Source: Phycisphaerales bacterium | GTDB lineage: Bacteria > Planctomycetota > Phycisphaerae > Phycisphaerales > UBA1924 | Length of the DNA stretch: 64,000 nucleotides | Direction of reading: 5' to 3' | Assembly (NCBI GenBank): GCA_035627955.1 | Contig: DASPKU010000019.1 | Coordinates: 310,001 to 374,000, forward strand | Shown: positions 9,209 through 18,510 of the stretch, piece by piece | How positions within the stretch are numbered: the first letter of the stretch is position 1 | How the letters are laid out: every line of letters begins with the position of its first letter | Made by a program: the position numbers and the translations under genes | The notes under the pieces: model-generated | Databases searched by the model: none | What the model was told of the DNA's origin: nothing | Seen by the model: only the letters and a program-made list of their open reading frames with translations

Positions 9209-12200
9209 TCAGTCTCCGGTACTGGTGCTGGTTGGACGCCTGCGGAAGGCCCGGGTTACGCGCCCGAGCATGGATTCGTTGTTGGAGATAGCCCCGGTGT
9301 CAGGGCCGAAGATGAGGGCGTACCCCGCGGGCACGACGACCAGGTTGAGGAACGTCGATGTGAGCAGGCCGCCGAGCACGACGAGGGCGAGCGGTGCGAG
9401 TAGCTCGCTCCCGGGGCGACCTGCGGCGAGTGCGAGCGGAACCAGCCCCAACGCCGCGGCGAGCGCGGTCATGAGGATGGGGACAAGGCGCTCCATCGAG
9501 CCCTGCACCACGGCCTCGGCCAGTGGCTTGCCTTCGTGCTGCATGAGATGCTGATAATGGTTGACCAGCAGGATGCCATTGCGCACGGCGATTCCGAAGA
9601 GCGTGATGAAGCCCACCATGCTGGCAATCGAGATGACCGGCGGCAGATAAGGGCGGGAGGAGAGGCCCAGCAGCGCGAGCGAGTTGTGCCACACGCCCGC
9701 GAGCCCGCCGGGCGTCTGCGTGAAGTAGATCGCGAGCAGCCCGCCGATGATGGCCAGCGGCAGGTTGATCATGACCAGCAGCGCCGCGCGGAGCGAACCG
9801 GTTGAGAGCTGGAGCAGCAGGAGCATCGCGAGCGCCACGCCCGCCCCCGCGACGAGCAGCGTGCGGCTGGCGGACTGCTGGGCCTCGAACTGCCCGCCGA
9901 AGTGCACGGTGTAGCCCGCCCGCTGAACGATCGGCTCCACGCGGGCACGCACGGCCGTGATGAGGTCGCCAAGGTTGTACCCCGGCGCGATGTTGCAGGA
10001 AACCACGGCCTTGCGCTGGGCCGACTCCCTGGCGATCAGGTTACTGGTGCGCTGGGGGTAGATTTCTGCGACCTCCGACAGCCGCACGGTCGCGCCCGCG
10101 CGGTTGCGCAGGAGCAGCCCCTGCACCTGCTCCACGCTCTCCCTCTGATCGGGCGAGAGGCGCACGGTCAGGTCATAGCGTCGCACGCCCTGGTTCACCT
10201 CGGCCACGTGAACGCCAGCGAGCGCCGCCTCCACCTGCGCCGCGGCTTCGCCCGGAGTCAGCCCCGCGGCCGCGAGGTCGTGCGGGCGATAGCTGATCGT
10301 GAGGGAGGTGATCATCACCTCGCGGTTTGCCGTGACGTCGCGAGCCCCCGGCAGCATGCGGAGCTCGGCCTCGATCTGCCGCGCGAGCGTGCGGAGGGTG
10401 GCGAGGTCTTCGCCGTAGACGTTGATGGCGATGGCCGCGGGGGTGCCGGAGAGAATGTGCGAGAGCCGGTGCTCGATGGGCTGGCCAATGGCAACGGTAA
10501 CGCCGGGGATGGAGCCGGCGAAGCCGGCGATGTGCTCGCGGACGGCGTCCTTGTCGGCCCCGGGCAGCAGGGCGATGTCGATCTCCGAGCTGCTGACGGG
10601 CTCGGCGTGCTCGTCGCGTTCCGCTCGCCCCGTGCGCCGGGTGACGGTGCGGACGCCCTCGATGCCGACCAGGCGGCGCTCGACGCCGGAGGCGATTCGG
10701 TTCGATTCCTCCAGCGAGGTGCCGGGTGGGGACATCAGGAACAGCGTCAGCGAGCCCTCGTTGAACTCGGGGAGGAAGGCGGTGCCGAAGGTGCGGCCCA
10801 GCAGGAGTGCGGCCGCCGTCGAGAGGACCGCCGCGGTGAGGACCACGCCCCGACGCCGGATCGAGGCGCGGAGCAGGGGCTCGTAGCCGCGCTTCAGCCA
10901 GCGGACCAGGAAGCCCTCCCCGAGTTCGTGCCGGGCGTCTCCGGAGGCGAGCTTCCCACGCAAGAGCAGGCCGCAGAGGGCGGGTGTGACGGTGAGGGCC
11001 ACGAAGAGCGAGGCGAGGATCGAGATGATGTAGGTCACGCCCAGGGGCTGGAAGAAGCGGCCCTCGAGCCCCTCCAGGAAGAGCAGGGGCACGAAGACAA
11101 TCACGATGATCACGGTGGCGAACACCATCGAGGGGCGGATCTCGTTGCTGGCGTCGAACACCACGTCGTTGACCGGCCGGCGTTCGCCCGCGGGCAGCGC
11201 GGCGTTGAGGCGCAGGCGGCGGTAGACGTTCTCGACGTCGATGATGGCGTCGTCCACAAGGACGCCGATGGCCACGGCGAGGCCGCCCAGCGTCATCACG
11301 TTGAGCGAGAGGCCCAGTCCGCGCATGGCCAGCAGCGCCACCGCAAGCGAGAGGGGCAGGGCCGTGAGCGTGATGATCGTCGTGCGGACGTTCAGCAGGA
11401 ACAGCACGAGAATGACCGCGACGATGATGGTGGCGTCCCGCAGAACGTGCACGACGTTGCTCACCGAGCGCTCGATGAAGTCGGCCTGGCGGAACGCGTG
11501 GGGGTTGAGCGAGATGCCCCTGGGCACGCTGGGGGCGAGCTGGGCGAGCGCCTCGTCGATTTGCCGGGTGAGCGCGAGCGTGTTGGTGCCGGGGCTCTTC
11601 TGGAGCGTGAGGACCACCGCGGGGCGTGCGTCGCTGGAGGCCGTGCCACGCTTGGGGGCAGGGCCCAGGGCTACATCGGCGACTTGCCCCATCGTGACCG
11701 GGACGCCCTGGTGAAATGACACGATGGTGGACTCGATGTCGCGCACGGAACGCACGCGGGCCGTCTGGCGGAGGGGCAGCTCCTGCCTGTCAACGTTGGG
11801 CAGGTAACCGGCGCTGGCGGTGCTGTGGGCGTTCTTCGCGGCCTCGGCAACGTCCTGCACCGTGAGGTTGTAGAGGGCGAGCCGGTCCTGACGGACGTTG
11901 ACCTGGTACTCGGGAAGTTCGCCGCCGATCGCGGAGACCTGGGCGACGCCCGGCACCGCGAGCAGGCGGTTGCGAAGGTCAAACTCGGCGTACGCGCGGA
12001 GGTCCAGCGGCGAGACGGTGCCGTCGGGCGAGGACACCGCGAGCAGCATGAACTCACCAGTGATGGAAGTGACGGGTGTGATCTCGGAGTGGGCCTCGGG
12101 GGGGAGCGACTCGCGGACACCGGCGAGGCGCTCGCTCACGAACTGGCGTGCGCGGTAGATGTCGGTGCCCCAGTCGAACTCGACCCACACCAGGGAAAGG

Positions 12201-12466
12201 GAGATGGCGCTGGCGCTGCGGACGCGTCGGACGCCGGGCAATCCGTTGACGCTCGTCTCGATGGGGAAGGTGACGTACTGCTCTACTTCGTCGGCGGCGA
12301 GCCCGCCCGCCTCGGTGAGGACCACGACCGTCGGCGCGTTGAGCTCCGGGAACACATCCACCGGCGTGCGCGGCAGCTGCCACAAGGCGTACCCCAACAG
12401 CAGAACCCCCAGCAGCAGGACCACGCCGGAGTGGCGGAGCGAGAAAGCAATGAGGTGCTTGAGCAT
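9209..12466 (-). CDS. Heavy-metal efflux RND permease (CusA/CzcA family)
   Basis: 1085 aa, the usual length for the HME-RND family. N-terminal FSLRHSGVVLLLGVLLLGYA is the first membrane helix. PVDVFPELNAPTVVVLTEA is the family signature. A fourth-helix segment IGVLVDDAIIDVENVYRRLR resembles the AIGxxVDxAIxxxEN motif of CusA-type Cu/Ag pumps more than the DFGxxxDGA motif of Zn/Co/Ni pumps. Two large periplasmic loops and twelve helices are expected. It is a proton-driven trimer in the inner membrane. It lies 6 bp after the adaptor gene. The metal cannot be fixed from sequence alone. No outer-membrane factor gene is in the cluster. Confidence 0.93.
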   Translation of the reverse strand: MLKHLIAFSLRHSGVVLLLGVLLLGYALWQLPRTPVDVFPELNAPTVVVLTEAGGLAADEVEQYVTFPIETSVNGLPGVRRVRSASAISLSLVWVEFDWGTDIYRARQFVSERLAGVRESLPPEAHSEITPVTSITGEFMLLAVSSPDGTVSPLDLRAYAEFDLRNRLLAVPGVAQVSAIGGELPEYQVNVRQDRLALYNLTVQDVAEAAKNAHSTASAGYLPNVDRQELPLRQTARVRSVRDIESTIVSFHQGVPVTMGQVADVALGPAPKRGTASSDARPAVVLTLQKSPGTNTLALTRQIDEALAQLAPSVPRGISLNPHAFRQADFIERSVSNVVHVLRDATIIVAVILVLFLLNVRTTIITLTALPLSLAVALLAMRGLGLSLNVMTLGGLAVAIGVLVDDAIIDVENVYRRLRLNAALPAGERRPVNDVVFDASNEIRPSMVFATVIIVIVFVPLLFLEGLEGRFFQPLGVTYIISILASLFVALTVTPALCGLLLRGKLASGDARHELGEGFLVRWLKRGYEPLLRASIRRRGVVLTAAVLSTAAALLLGRTFGTAFLPEFNEGSLTLFLMSPPGTSLEESNRIASGVERRLVGIEGVRTVTRRTGRAERDEHAEPVSSSEIDIALLPGADKDAVREHIAGFAGSIPGVTVAIGQPIEHRLSHILSGTPAAIAINVYGEDLATLRTLARQIEAELRMLPGARDVTANREVMITSLTISYRPHDLAAAGLTPGEAAAQVEAALAGVHVAEVNQGVRRYDLTVRLSPDQRESVEQVQGLLLRNRAGATVRLSEVAEIYPQRTSNLIARESAQRKAVVSCNIAPGYNLGDLITAVRARVEPIVQRAGYTVHFGGQFEAQQSASRTLLVAGAGVALAMLLLLQLSTGSLRAALLVMINLPLAIIGGLLAIYFTQTPGGLAGVWHNSLALLGLSSRPYLPPVISIASMVGFITLFGIAVRNGILLVNHYQHLMQHEGKPLAEAVVQGSMERLVPILMTALAAALGLVPLALAAGRPGSELLAPLALVVLGGLLTSTFLNLVVVPAGYALIFGPDTGAISNNESMLGRVTRAFRRRPTSTSTGD

Positions 12467-12472
12467 GAGGGC

Positions 12473-13885
12473 TTAGTCCTCGCCCTCGTGGAAGGTCCCG
12501 TCGGCGTGGAAGTGGCCGCCCTTCTGCGCGGTGCCGCTGGTCGCCACCATGAGCTGGTACACGCCGTCGACCACGACCTCGTCACCCTCGCGAACGCCGC
12601 TGTTGACGACCACGAAGCGGCCGTCGTCCTCGCCGAGGTCTGCCTCTAGCCGCATGACGCGGTCCGGGTTCTTCGGATCGCGCCGGAAGATGATCGGGGT
12701 AAGTCCGTCGCGCGCGACCGCCTGCACAGGTACTGCGAGTTGGCTGTTACTGCCCTCGTCCTGAGGCGTGAGCTCAAGGAAGCCGGAGACGCCGGCCCGG
12801 GCCCAGGGGATGGGCGATGAGGGAGTGACAAGCAGATCGATCGACCGCTGCTGCGGGTCTGCAACCGGAGCGATAGCGAGGGTTCCCCGGAGGGGAGCCG
12901 CCGCGGAAGCCGGGTCCCCAATCGGCGGCACGATGACCGCGGGCATGCCCGGCGTGATGCGTCGGAGGTCAGCCTGCGGGGCATGAGCCCGAAACAGCAC
13001 ACGCGTCGGGTCCACGACGCTCAGCACCGGCGCGGTGGCGTCAACCCACGACCCGTTGGAGACCGCGATGTTCTCCACTGCCCCCGGCGCCGTGGCGCGG
13101 ACTTCGACGATGCTCAGCGTGCGCCAGGACGGCGCTCCGCCGCCCGCAAGCCCCTGCAACTCCCCGACCGGAACCCCGGTGAGGGATGCGAGCGAGGACA
13201 GCGTGAGCTCGACGCGCAGCGTGGCCGCGCTCTGCTCCGCCCGTAGCTTGCCCTCCTGGGCGTCCAGCTCCGCGTGCTTCTCGTGGGCCTCGCTGATGTC
13301 GGCGCGGGCTGCGGCGAGCGCGGCCTGCGCCTCGGCGATGTTGGCGCCACTCCCCGCGCCCGCGGCCCGGAGTTCCTCGAGCTTGGCTACCCGCGCGGCC
13401 CACATCTGCTCGGCGGTGCGGAGGTTCTGCTCGTGCACCTCGTGGGCCTGCCGTAACGGGCCCATGGCATCAAGGCCGGCAGTGGCCAGCGACGTGGCCG
13501 CGATCGCCTCCGCCAGCCGCTCCTGCAGCTCGCGCAGACGCGGCGTATCGAGGCGGTACAGCGGGGTGCCGGAGTCCACCGTCGCCGCCGGGTTGACCAG
13601 CAGCTGCACACGCCCGGGGGCGGGGGCGCGGTGCTCCTGGCGTGCAGTTGGCAGGGCCTCGAAGCTCCCGGGTATGCGGAGCGTGCGGCCCACTGCCCGC
13701 TTCTGGACCTTCGCGAAGGTAATGCCCAGGTTCTGCCGGACAGACGCTGGGATGTCCACGCGGTTCGTTGGCGCGGGGGCGTGCTGAGTCGCCGGTGCGG
13801 ACGCGGGCTCAGCTTCACGCCGGCAGCCGGCGAGCGTCACCAGGGTAACGAGCGGCACGAACGTGACGCAACGAAGTGGCGTCAT
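12473..13885 (-). CDS. RND efflux periplasmic adaptor (CusB/CzcB family)
   Basis: 470 aa. The N-terminus has a lipobox-like VTLAGC around residue 21. It is followed by a barrel-sandwich segment (EHRAPAPGRVQLLV), a long Ala/Glu/Gln-rich helical hairpin (about 110-220), and beta-barrel and membrane-proximal domains. The tail KGGHFHADGTFHEGED is His-rich like the C-termini of some CzcB proteins. It links the RND permease to an outer-membrane channel and may hand over metal. First large gene of the efflux operon, 6 bp before the permease. Confidence 0.9.
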   Translation of the reverse strand: MTPLRCVTFVPLVTLVTLAGCRREAEPASAPATQHAPAPTNRVDIPASVRQNLGITFAKVQKRAVGRTLRIPGSFEALPTARQEHRAPAPGRVQLLVNPAATVDSGTPLYRLDTPRLRELQERLAEAIAATSLATAGLDAMGPLRQAHEVHEQNLRTAEQMWAARVAKLEELRAAGAGSGANIAEAQAALAAARADISEAHEKHAELDAQEGKLRAEQSAATLRVELTLSSLASLTGVPVGELQGLAGGGAPSWRTLSIVEVRATAPGAVENIAVSNGSWVDATAPVLSVVDPTRVLFRAHAPQADLRRITPGMPAVIVPPIGDPASAAAPLRGTLAIAPVADPQQRSIDLLVTPSSPIPWARAGVSGFLELTPQDEGSNSQLAVPVQAVARDGLTPIIFRRDPKNPDRVMRLEADLGEDDGRFVVVNSGVREGDEVVVDGVYQLMVATSGTAQKGGHFHADGTFHEGED

Positions 13886-13988
13886 GGAAGGGACTCCATG
13901 CTTGGAAGAGACTCGACGCGTTGTTGAGGAGGTGGCGGGCGAAGCGATCGCGCCCAGGCTGGTTCATCGTGCGCGCAGTGTCGCGCCG

Positions 13989-14462
13989 CTAGACCTGCAG
14001 GCGCGTTGTTCGCAACAGGCTCGAGGCCCCGTGTGCCCGAGAGGGGGCCGACCGCTCCGCTTGCGGGCTCACATAGAAGCAGACGTGCGCGGGCACGCCC
14101 TCCGGGAGCGTCATGTCAATGCCAAAGTCACTCTGGCCCAACGCCGCGGCATCGATGCAGGCGCGGCTCAGGATTGGATCAGCGTCCGAGAGGTGCACGT
14201 GCGGCGGAGTGTGCGGCGGTTCTCCGTCTTGCGTGCACGACAGCAGCGCCGCGCACGGGTGATGATGGTGATCCCCGCCGTCCCTGTGGTCATGGGTGTG
14301 GGCGTGCAGGCGGTCATGATGGTGCTCCCCGCCACTGTGCTGGCGGTGGTGGTCGTGATGGTGGGGGATCACCAGCACACCACCGGTGGCGCGGAGTGTC
14401 CCGGTCAGCGCCAGCAGGATCGCCAGCAGCGGGGCCAGGAAGATGGGCCACGGGGAGTGCAT
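13989..14462 (-). CDS. Small His-rich membrane/periplasmic protein of the efflux cluster
   Basis: 157 aa. One N-terminal hydrophobic segment (about 5-24, a signal anchor) is followed by a very His-rich region (about 33-70: HHHDHH, EHHHD, HAHTHDH, DHHHHPC) and then a polar domain with conserved-looking Cys. His clusters of this kind bind Zn, Ni, Co or Cu in the periplasm. It is upstream of the adaptor with a 103-bp gap and is divergent from polX. No family recognised. Likely a metal buffer or donor for the pump, which is inference from composition and position. Confidence 0.7.
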   Translation of the reverse strand: MHSPWPIFLAPLLAILLALTGTLRATGGVLVIPHHHDHHRQHSGGEHHHDRLHAHTHDHRDGGDHHHHPCAALLSCTQDGEPPHTPPHVHLSDADPILSRACIDAAALGQSDFGIDMTLPEGVPAHVCFYVSPQAERSAPSRAHGASSLLRTTRLQV

Positions 14463-14542
14463 CGGCTCTCAGTATAACGGTGGCCAACCCCGGGTGATGC
14501 ACGCATGATGAAGGCATCGCGGCGGAACTGACCAACTCGGAT

Positions 14543-16195
14543 GTGGCGGCCCGGCTGGAGCAGCTGGCGGTGCTGCTGCGCGAGCAGGGGGCCGACCGCT
14601 ACAAGCTGCGGGCGTACCGCAACGCGGCCGCGTCCCTTCGGAGCTACCCGGCGAATGTGGCCCGCATGGTCACGGCGGGCGAGGACCTGCGGAGTGTGCC
14701 GGGCGTCGGCAAGAGCATCGCCAGCGCGATCCGCGAGATCATCAAGACCGGCGGGCTCAAGACCGCCGAGCGGCTCGGTGGCGGGGAGTCGAAGGTGGCG
14801 GTGGAGGTGGCGGCCGCCGCCGGGGTGCCGCTGCGAGAGGCCCGCCGAATCGTTGAAGAGCTGAAGGTCGGCAGCGTCGAGGAGCTGGCACGAGCCTTGG
14901 AGGACAATGAAGCGCTCTCGGGAGTGCACCCTAAGTTTGCATTCCAGCTACGACGGTGGCTGACGGGGGCGCAGGAGGTGCTTTGGGCCGACGCGGAGTA
15001 CCTGAGCGGGACCTTCGAGCGTGTGATCGCCGGCGGGCGGGACGTCAGACGCGTCGAAGTCGCGGGCGAGGTGCGGCGTGGCGTTGAGACGGTTGGGGCG
15101 CTCGCGTATGTCGTGGAGTGCGCAACGGCGGAGGCGTTGGTCGAGGCTCTGCAGGCCCATGCAGGGCTGTCACGGGTCGAGCGTGCGAAGCCAAACCTGG
15201 TGACAGCACGGCTGGCGGCCGGCCCGGAGTTGCGTGTTCGGAGAGCAGGCGAGGGCGACTGGGGCGACGCGCTTGCTGAGGAAACAGGATCATCCGCCCA
15301 CCTGGCGGAGGTGCGGCGAGTAGTGGGGCGGAAGCGCTTCGCGCCCGCCGCAACCGAGGACGAGTGGTACGAAGTGAGGGGCCTGGGATGGATTCCTCCC
15401 GAGTTCCGGGAGGGGCGCGGCGAGGTTGCTGCCGCGGCGGACGGCTCATTGCCCCAGCTCATCGAGCTCGCCGACATCCGCGGCGATCTCCACTGCCACA
15501 CCACGGCCAGCGACGGCGCGAACACGCTGTCGGAGATGGTCGCCGCCGCGAGAGCCAAGGGGTACTCATACCTCTGCATCACCGACCACTCCAAGAGCCT
15601 CAAAATCACCCGCGGATTGGACGAGAAGCGATTGGCCGAGCAGGCCCGACAGATCGACGCGATGAACCGTCGGCTCAAGGGTTTCAGAGTGCTCAAGGGC
15701 TCCGAGGTCGACATACTTGCCGACGGCTCGCTCGACTTCTCCGATGAGACGCTCGCGACGCTCGACATCGTCATCGGCTCCATCCATTCGCGATTCGGGC
15801 TCGACAAGGAGCAGCAAACAGCCCGGCTGCTGCGGGCGGTGAGCAACCCTTACCTCACGTGCATCGGGCACATGACGGGGCGGCTGCTGCTCAAGCGCCC
15901 CGGCTACGAGTTCGATGTCGACCGCGTCCTGAAGGCGGTAAAGCAGCACGGGAAGCTCCTGGAGATCAACTCCAGCCCGGACCGTCTCGATATTGACGAT
16001 GAACTCGCGATGCAGGCACGAGGACTGGGCATCCCGCTCCTGATCAACACCGATGCTCACAGCACCCGCGAGCTTGAGTTCATGCGCTATGGCGTGCAGC
16101 AGGGCCGGCGCGGGTGGCTGTCGAAGGCGGAGGTTCTCAACACCCTTCCGCTTTCGGCCCTGCTCCGGCGGCTCCGTGCGACCTTCCCAAGATAG
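14543..16195 (+). CDS. polX: PolX-family protein: degenerate DNA polymerase X domain plus PHP phosphoesterase
   Basis: 550 aa. An N-terminal 8-kDa-like HhH segment (YKLRAYRNAA; SVPGVGKSIASAI, 51-63) precedes a palm domain and then a PHP domain. The palm motif that normally reads GDxD is GALAY here (185-189), so both metal-binding aspartates are alanine, and the third (usual DLR) is PELR with Glu229. The PHP part is complete: DLHCHT (315-320), CITDHS, GSEVDI, GSIHS, GHMTG and NTDAHS. The 3'-5' exonuclease/AP-processing activity of bacterial PolX, which resides in PHP, should remain while DNA synthesis should not. GTG start; upstream in-frame codons up to a stop at 14495 offer no ATG, GTG or TTG. 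Confidence 0.9.
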   Translation: MAARLEQLAVLLREQGADRYKLRAYRNAAASLRSYPANVARMVTAGEDLRSVPGVGKSIASAIREIIKTGGLKTAERLGGGESKVAVEVAAAAGVPLREARRIVEELKVGSVEELARALEDNEALSGVHPKFAFQLRRWLTGAQEVLWADAEYLSGTFERVIAGGRDVRRVEVAGEVRRGVETVGALAYVVECATAEALVEALQAHAGLSRVERAKPNLVTARLAAGPELRVRRAGEGDWGDALAEETGSSAHLAEVRRVVGRKRFAPAATEDEWYEVRGLGWIPPEFREGRGEVAAAADGSLPQLIELADIRGDLHCHTTASDGANTLSEMVAAARAKGYSYLCITDHSKSLKITRGLDEKRLAEQARQIDAMNRRLKGFRVLKGSEVDILADGSLDFSDETLATLDIVIGSIHSRFGLDKEQQTARLLRAVSNPYLTCIGHMTGRLLLKRPGYEFDVDRVLKAVKQHGKLLEINSSPDRLDIDDELAMQARGLGIPLLINTDAHSTRELEFMRYGVQQGRRGWLSKAEVLNTLPLSALLRRLRATFPR

Positions 16196-16378
16196 CGCGG
16201 GCCCTGAACGGGGGGAGCAAACACCGAACAAGGGCGTCCGAACCGCGAACTTGGGCCCAGCCGGGGAACTTCTCTTCTCATTGCAGCGGATGATGCTGCT
16301 GATTACCCTAGGTCCCAGCGGGTCGCGGGGGTCAGCGTCACTGTTCCCGGTCTGGTCTGACTTGCAGGAGCTTCAATC

Positions 16379-18325
16379 ATGGTCCGTCTGAGCCGTCCCG
16401 CGGCGATTGCCGCATTGTGTCTTGCCTCGGGCGCGCTCGCGCAGCCCGCGAACAACAACTGCGCCAGCGCCGAGCTGATCAACCTCGCCGTGGGTGAGAC
16501 CAAGTCGGTCGAGGGGACCACCGCCGGCGCCACGGTCGACAACGCCGCCGGAAGCTGCGGCAGTTCGACGAACACGCCCGACGTGTGGTACCGCGTGATC
16601 GCCCCGTCCAACGGCCTGCTCACTCTCAGCACCTGCACCGGCACCACCTACAACAGCGTGATCGCGGTCAAGGCCTCCTGCGCGGCGACGACGACGCTGG
16701 CCTGCAACGACAACGCCTGCGGCTCGCAATCCCGCGTGACGCTCTCGGTCACCTCGGGCACGACGTACTACGTGCGAGTCGCCGGCGCCAGCCTTGCCAC
16801 CGGCGCGTTCGTGCTCACCGTGCAGCACCAGGGCGCCCCCACGCCGGTCCTGGGCCCCGACGTCATCACGGCCGTGATCCCCGACATGCTGCGCCACGGC
16901 ACCAGCGTGGACGGCACGGTCACCGCGTACTCCGTCGGGACGACGTCCTGTAATCCCGGCGACTACCCCGTGCTGTGGATCGACAACAGCAACTACCTGC
17001 CGGACTACGACACCACCCGTCACCCGGTCATCAGCCAGAACATCTACCGGCTCAAGTCCTACACGGCCCCGGGCGGGGGGACTTACCAGCGCTTCGAGCA
17101 GCTCGGCCAGAGCTGGCTGAAGCACGGCTTCCTGTCCACGAACTCGTCCGGGTGCGGCACGTGCATCACGAGCAACGTCTGGCGCCCGAGCACGCAGAGC
17201 TACCAGAACTTTGGGAGCGACGCCATCGGCGTGAACTGCTCCGACACGTATGGCGCCAGCCTCAACGGCACGCACACGTACCTCGGAGCCAAGAGCATCG
17301 TGCACCCGACGCTCGGCACGTCCCCCTTTGTCCGCAACAACGGCACCGGGGACGCTACCACCAAGATGCGTCTGCAGGTGCCCACCGCGGACGTGACGGC
17401 GCAGCCCGCGGGCACACGGTTCTTTGCCGACGCCTTCTATGTCACGGCCGATGACGCCCAGTTCGTCCGCCCCGGCCAGACTGTCGCGACCAATGCGCTC
17501 AACAATGCCAGCTACCGTGAGCTGAGCGCCGGCAGCATGGGCGGTACGCCGACCTTCGTCGGCAACACTATGACGCAGCAGCCCGGCATCTTCGCGTGGA
17601 AGGCCGCGGACAGCACGGTCACCCTGGTGACCGCGGACCACGACGACACCGAGAACCCCAGCACCGGCTTCCGCGACGGCAACGGCAACCCGGCGTTCCC
17701 CGGCACGTTCATCCGCTCGCGATTCTGGGTGGCGGGAAAGGCCACCAGCCTGGGCAACGGCCTGTGGCGGTATGAATACGCGGTGTACAACCACAACAGC
17801 GACCGGGGCGCGGGCACGCTGAGCTTCAACGTCCCGGCGGGCGCGACGGTGTCCGACTACTTCTTCCGGGCCCCCAAGTACCACTCCGGCGAGCCCTACA
17901 GCAACGCGAACTGGACGATGAGCAAGAGCGGCACCACGCTGACCTTCTCCACCGAGCCCTACGCGACCAACGCGAACGCGAACGCGATCCGCTGGGCCAC
18001 GCTGTACAACTTCGGCTTCACCACCGACGTGGCCCCCGTAAACGGCACCGCCGAGCTGGGCCTGTTCAAGCCCGGCACGATCCCCTCAATCACGGTCGCC
18101 GGCCTGCCCGTGCCCACTCCCCCTGCCACCTGCGGCCCGCAGGACTTCAACGGCGACGGCGATAGCGGCACCGATCAGGACATCGAGGCCTTCTTCGCCT
18201 GCCTTGGCGGCAACTGCTGCCCGAGCTGCTGGGAGGGCGGCGCCGACTTCAACGGTGACGGGGACATCGGCACCGATCAGGACATCGAGGCCTTCTTCCG
18301 CGTCCTGGGCGGCAGCCCCTGCTGA
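16379..18325 (+). CDS. Secreted protein with PPC-like N-terminal domain and dockerin-like Cys tail (1 of 5)
   Basis: 648 aa, ATG after GCAGGAGC. The signal peptide is cleaved after ALA (21). Residues about 25-145 resemble a bacterial pre-peptidase C-terminal (PPC) beta-sandwich (DVWYRV, TTYYVRVAG). A core of about 430 residues follows that is shared with the next protein (DGTVTAYSVG, SQNIYRLK, GGGTYQRFEQLGQSW, VPTADVTAQPAGTRFF, YHSGEPYSN). The last 65 residues hold two EF-hand/dockerin-like calcium repeats, DFNGDGDxGTDQDIEAFF, with CCPSC between them and a terminal Cys. Proteins with such tails are called GC-type dockerin domain-anchored in some annotation sets. The core is unassigned. Probably extracellular or cell-surface. 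Confidence 0.85.
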   Translation: MVRLSRPAAIAALCLASGALAQPANNNCASAELINLAVGETKSVEGTTAGATVDNAAGSCGSSTNTPDVWYRVIAPSNGLLTLSTCTGTTYNSVIAVKASCAATTTLACNDNACGSQSRVTLSVTSGTTYYVRVAGASLATGAFVLTVQHQGAPTPVLGPDVITAVIPDMLRHGTSVDGTVTAYSVGTTSCNPGDYPVLWIDNSNYLPDYDTTRHPVISQNIYRLKSYTAPGGGTYQRFEQLGQSWLKHGFLSTNSSGCGTCITSNVWRPSTQSYQNFGSDAIGVNCSDTYGASLNGTHTYLGAKSIVHPTLGTSPFVRNNGTGDATTKMRLQVPTADVTAQPAGTRFFADAFYVTADDAQFVRPGQTVATNALNNASYRELSAGSMGGTPTFVGNTMTQQPGIFAWKAADSTVTLVTADHDDTENPSTGFRDGNGNPAFPGTFIRSRFWVAGKATSLGNGLWRYEYAVYNHNSDRGAGTLSFNVPAGATVSDYFFRAPKYHSGEPYSNANWTMSKSGTTLTFSTEPYATNANANAIRWATLYNFGFTTDVAPVNGTAELGLFKPGTIPSITVAGLPVPTPPATCGPQDFNGDGDSGTDQDIEAFFACLGGNCCPSCWEGGADFNGDGDIGTDQDIEAFFRVLGGSPC

Positions 18326-18352
18326 TCCGCCTTTGATCCAGATCTGACCGCA

Positions 18353-18384
18353 GGAGCCCGGGGATCAGCCCCGGGCTCTTTTCA
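18353..18384 (+). terminator. Intrinsic terminator
   Basis: A stem pairs AGCCCGGGG with CCCCGGGCT around a 5-base loop and is followed by CTTTTCATTTCTT. It lies 28 bp after the stop of the first dockerin-tailed gene, on its strand. Confidence 0.8.
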
Positions 18385-18510
18385 TTTCTTGTTGCGGCAG
18401 GATCGTGAGGGCGGTAGCCTGTTGCCCAGCGGGTCCTTGGGGTTGCGTCGTTCGCGGCGCGCGTGGTTGTTGCATTCGTGGTCGTGGTCTCTCCCGCAGG
18501 AGTGAATGTC

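Noticed and set aside
18463-18510. Earlier GTG start for the second dockerin-tailed protein
   Set aside because: It would place a second hydrophobic stretch before the signal peptide and lacks a ribosome-binding site, while ATG 18511 has AGGAG at good spacing.
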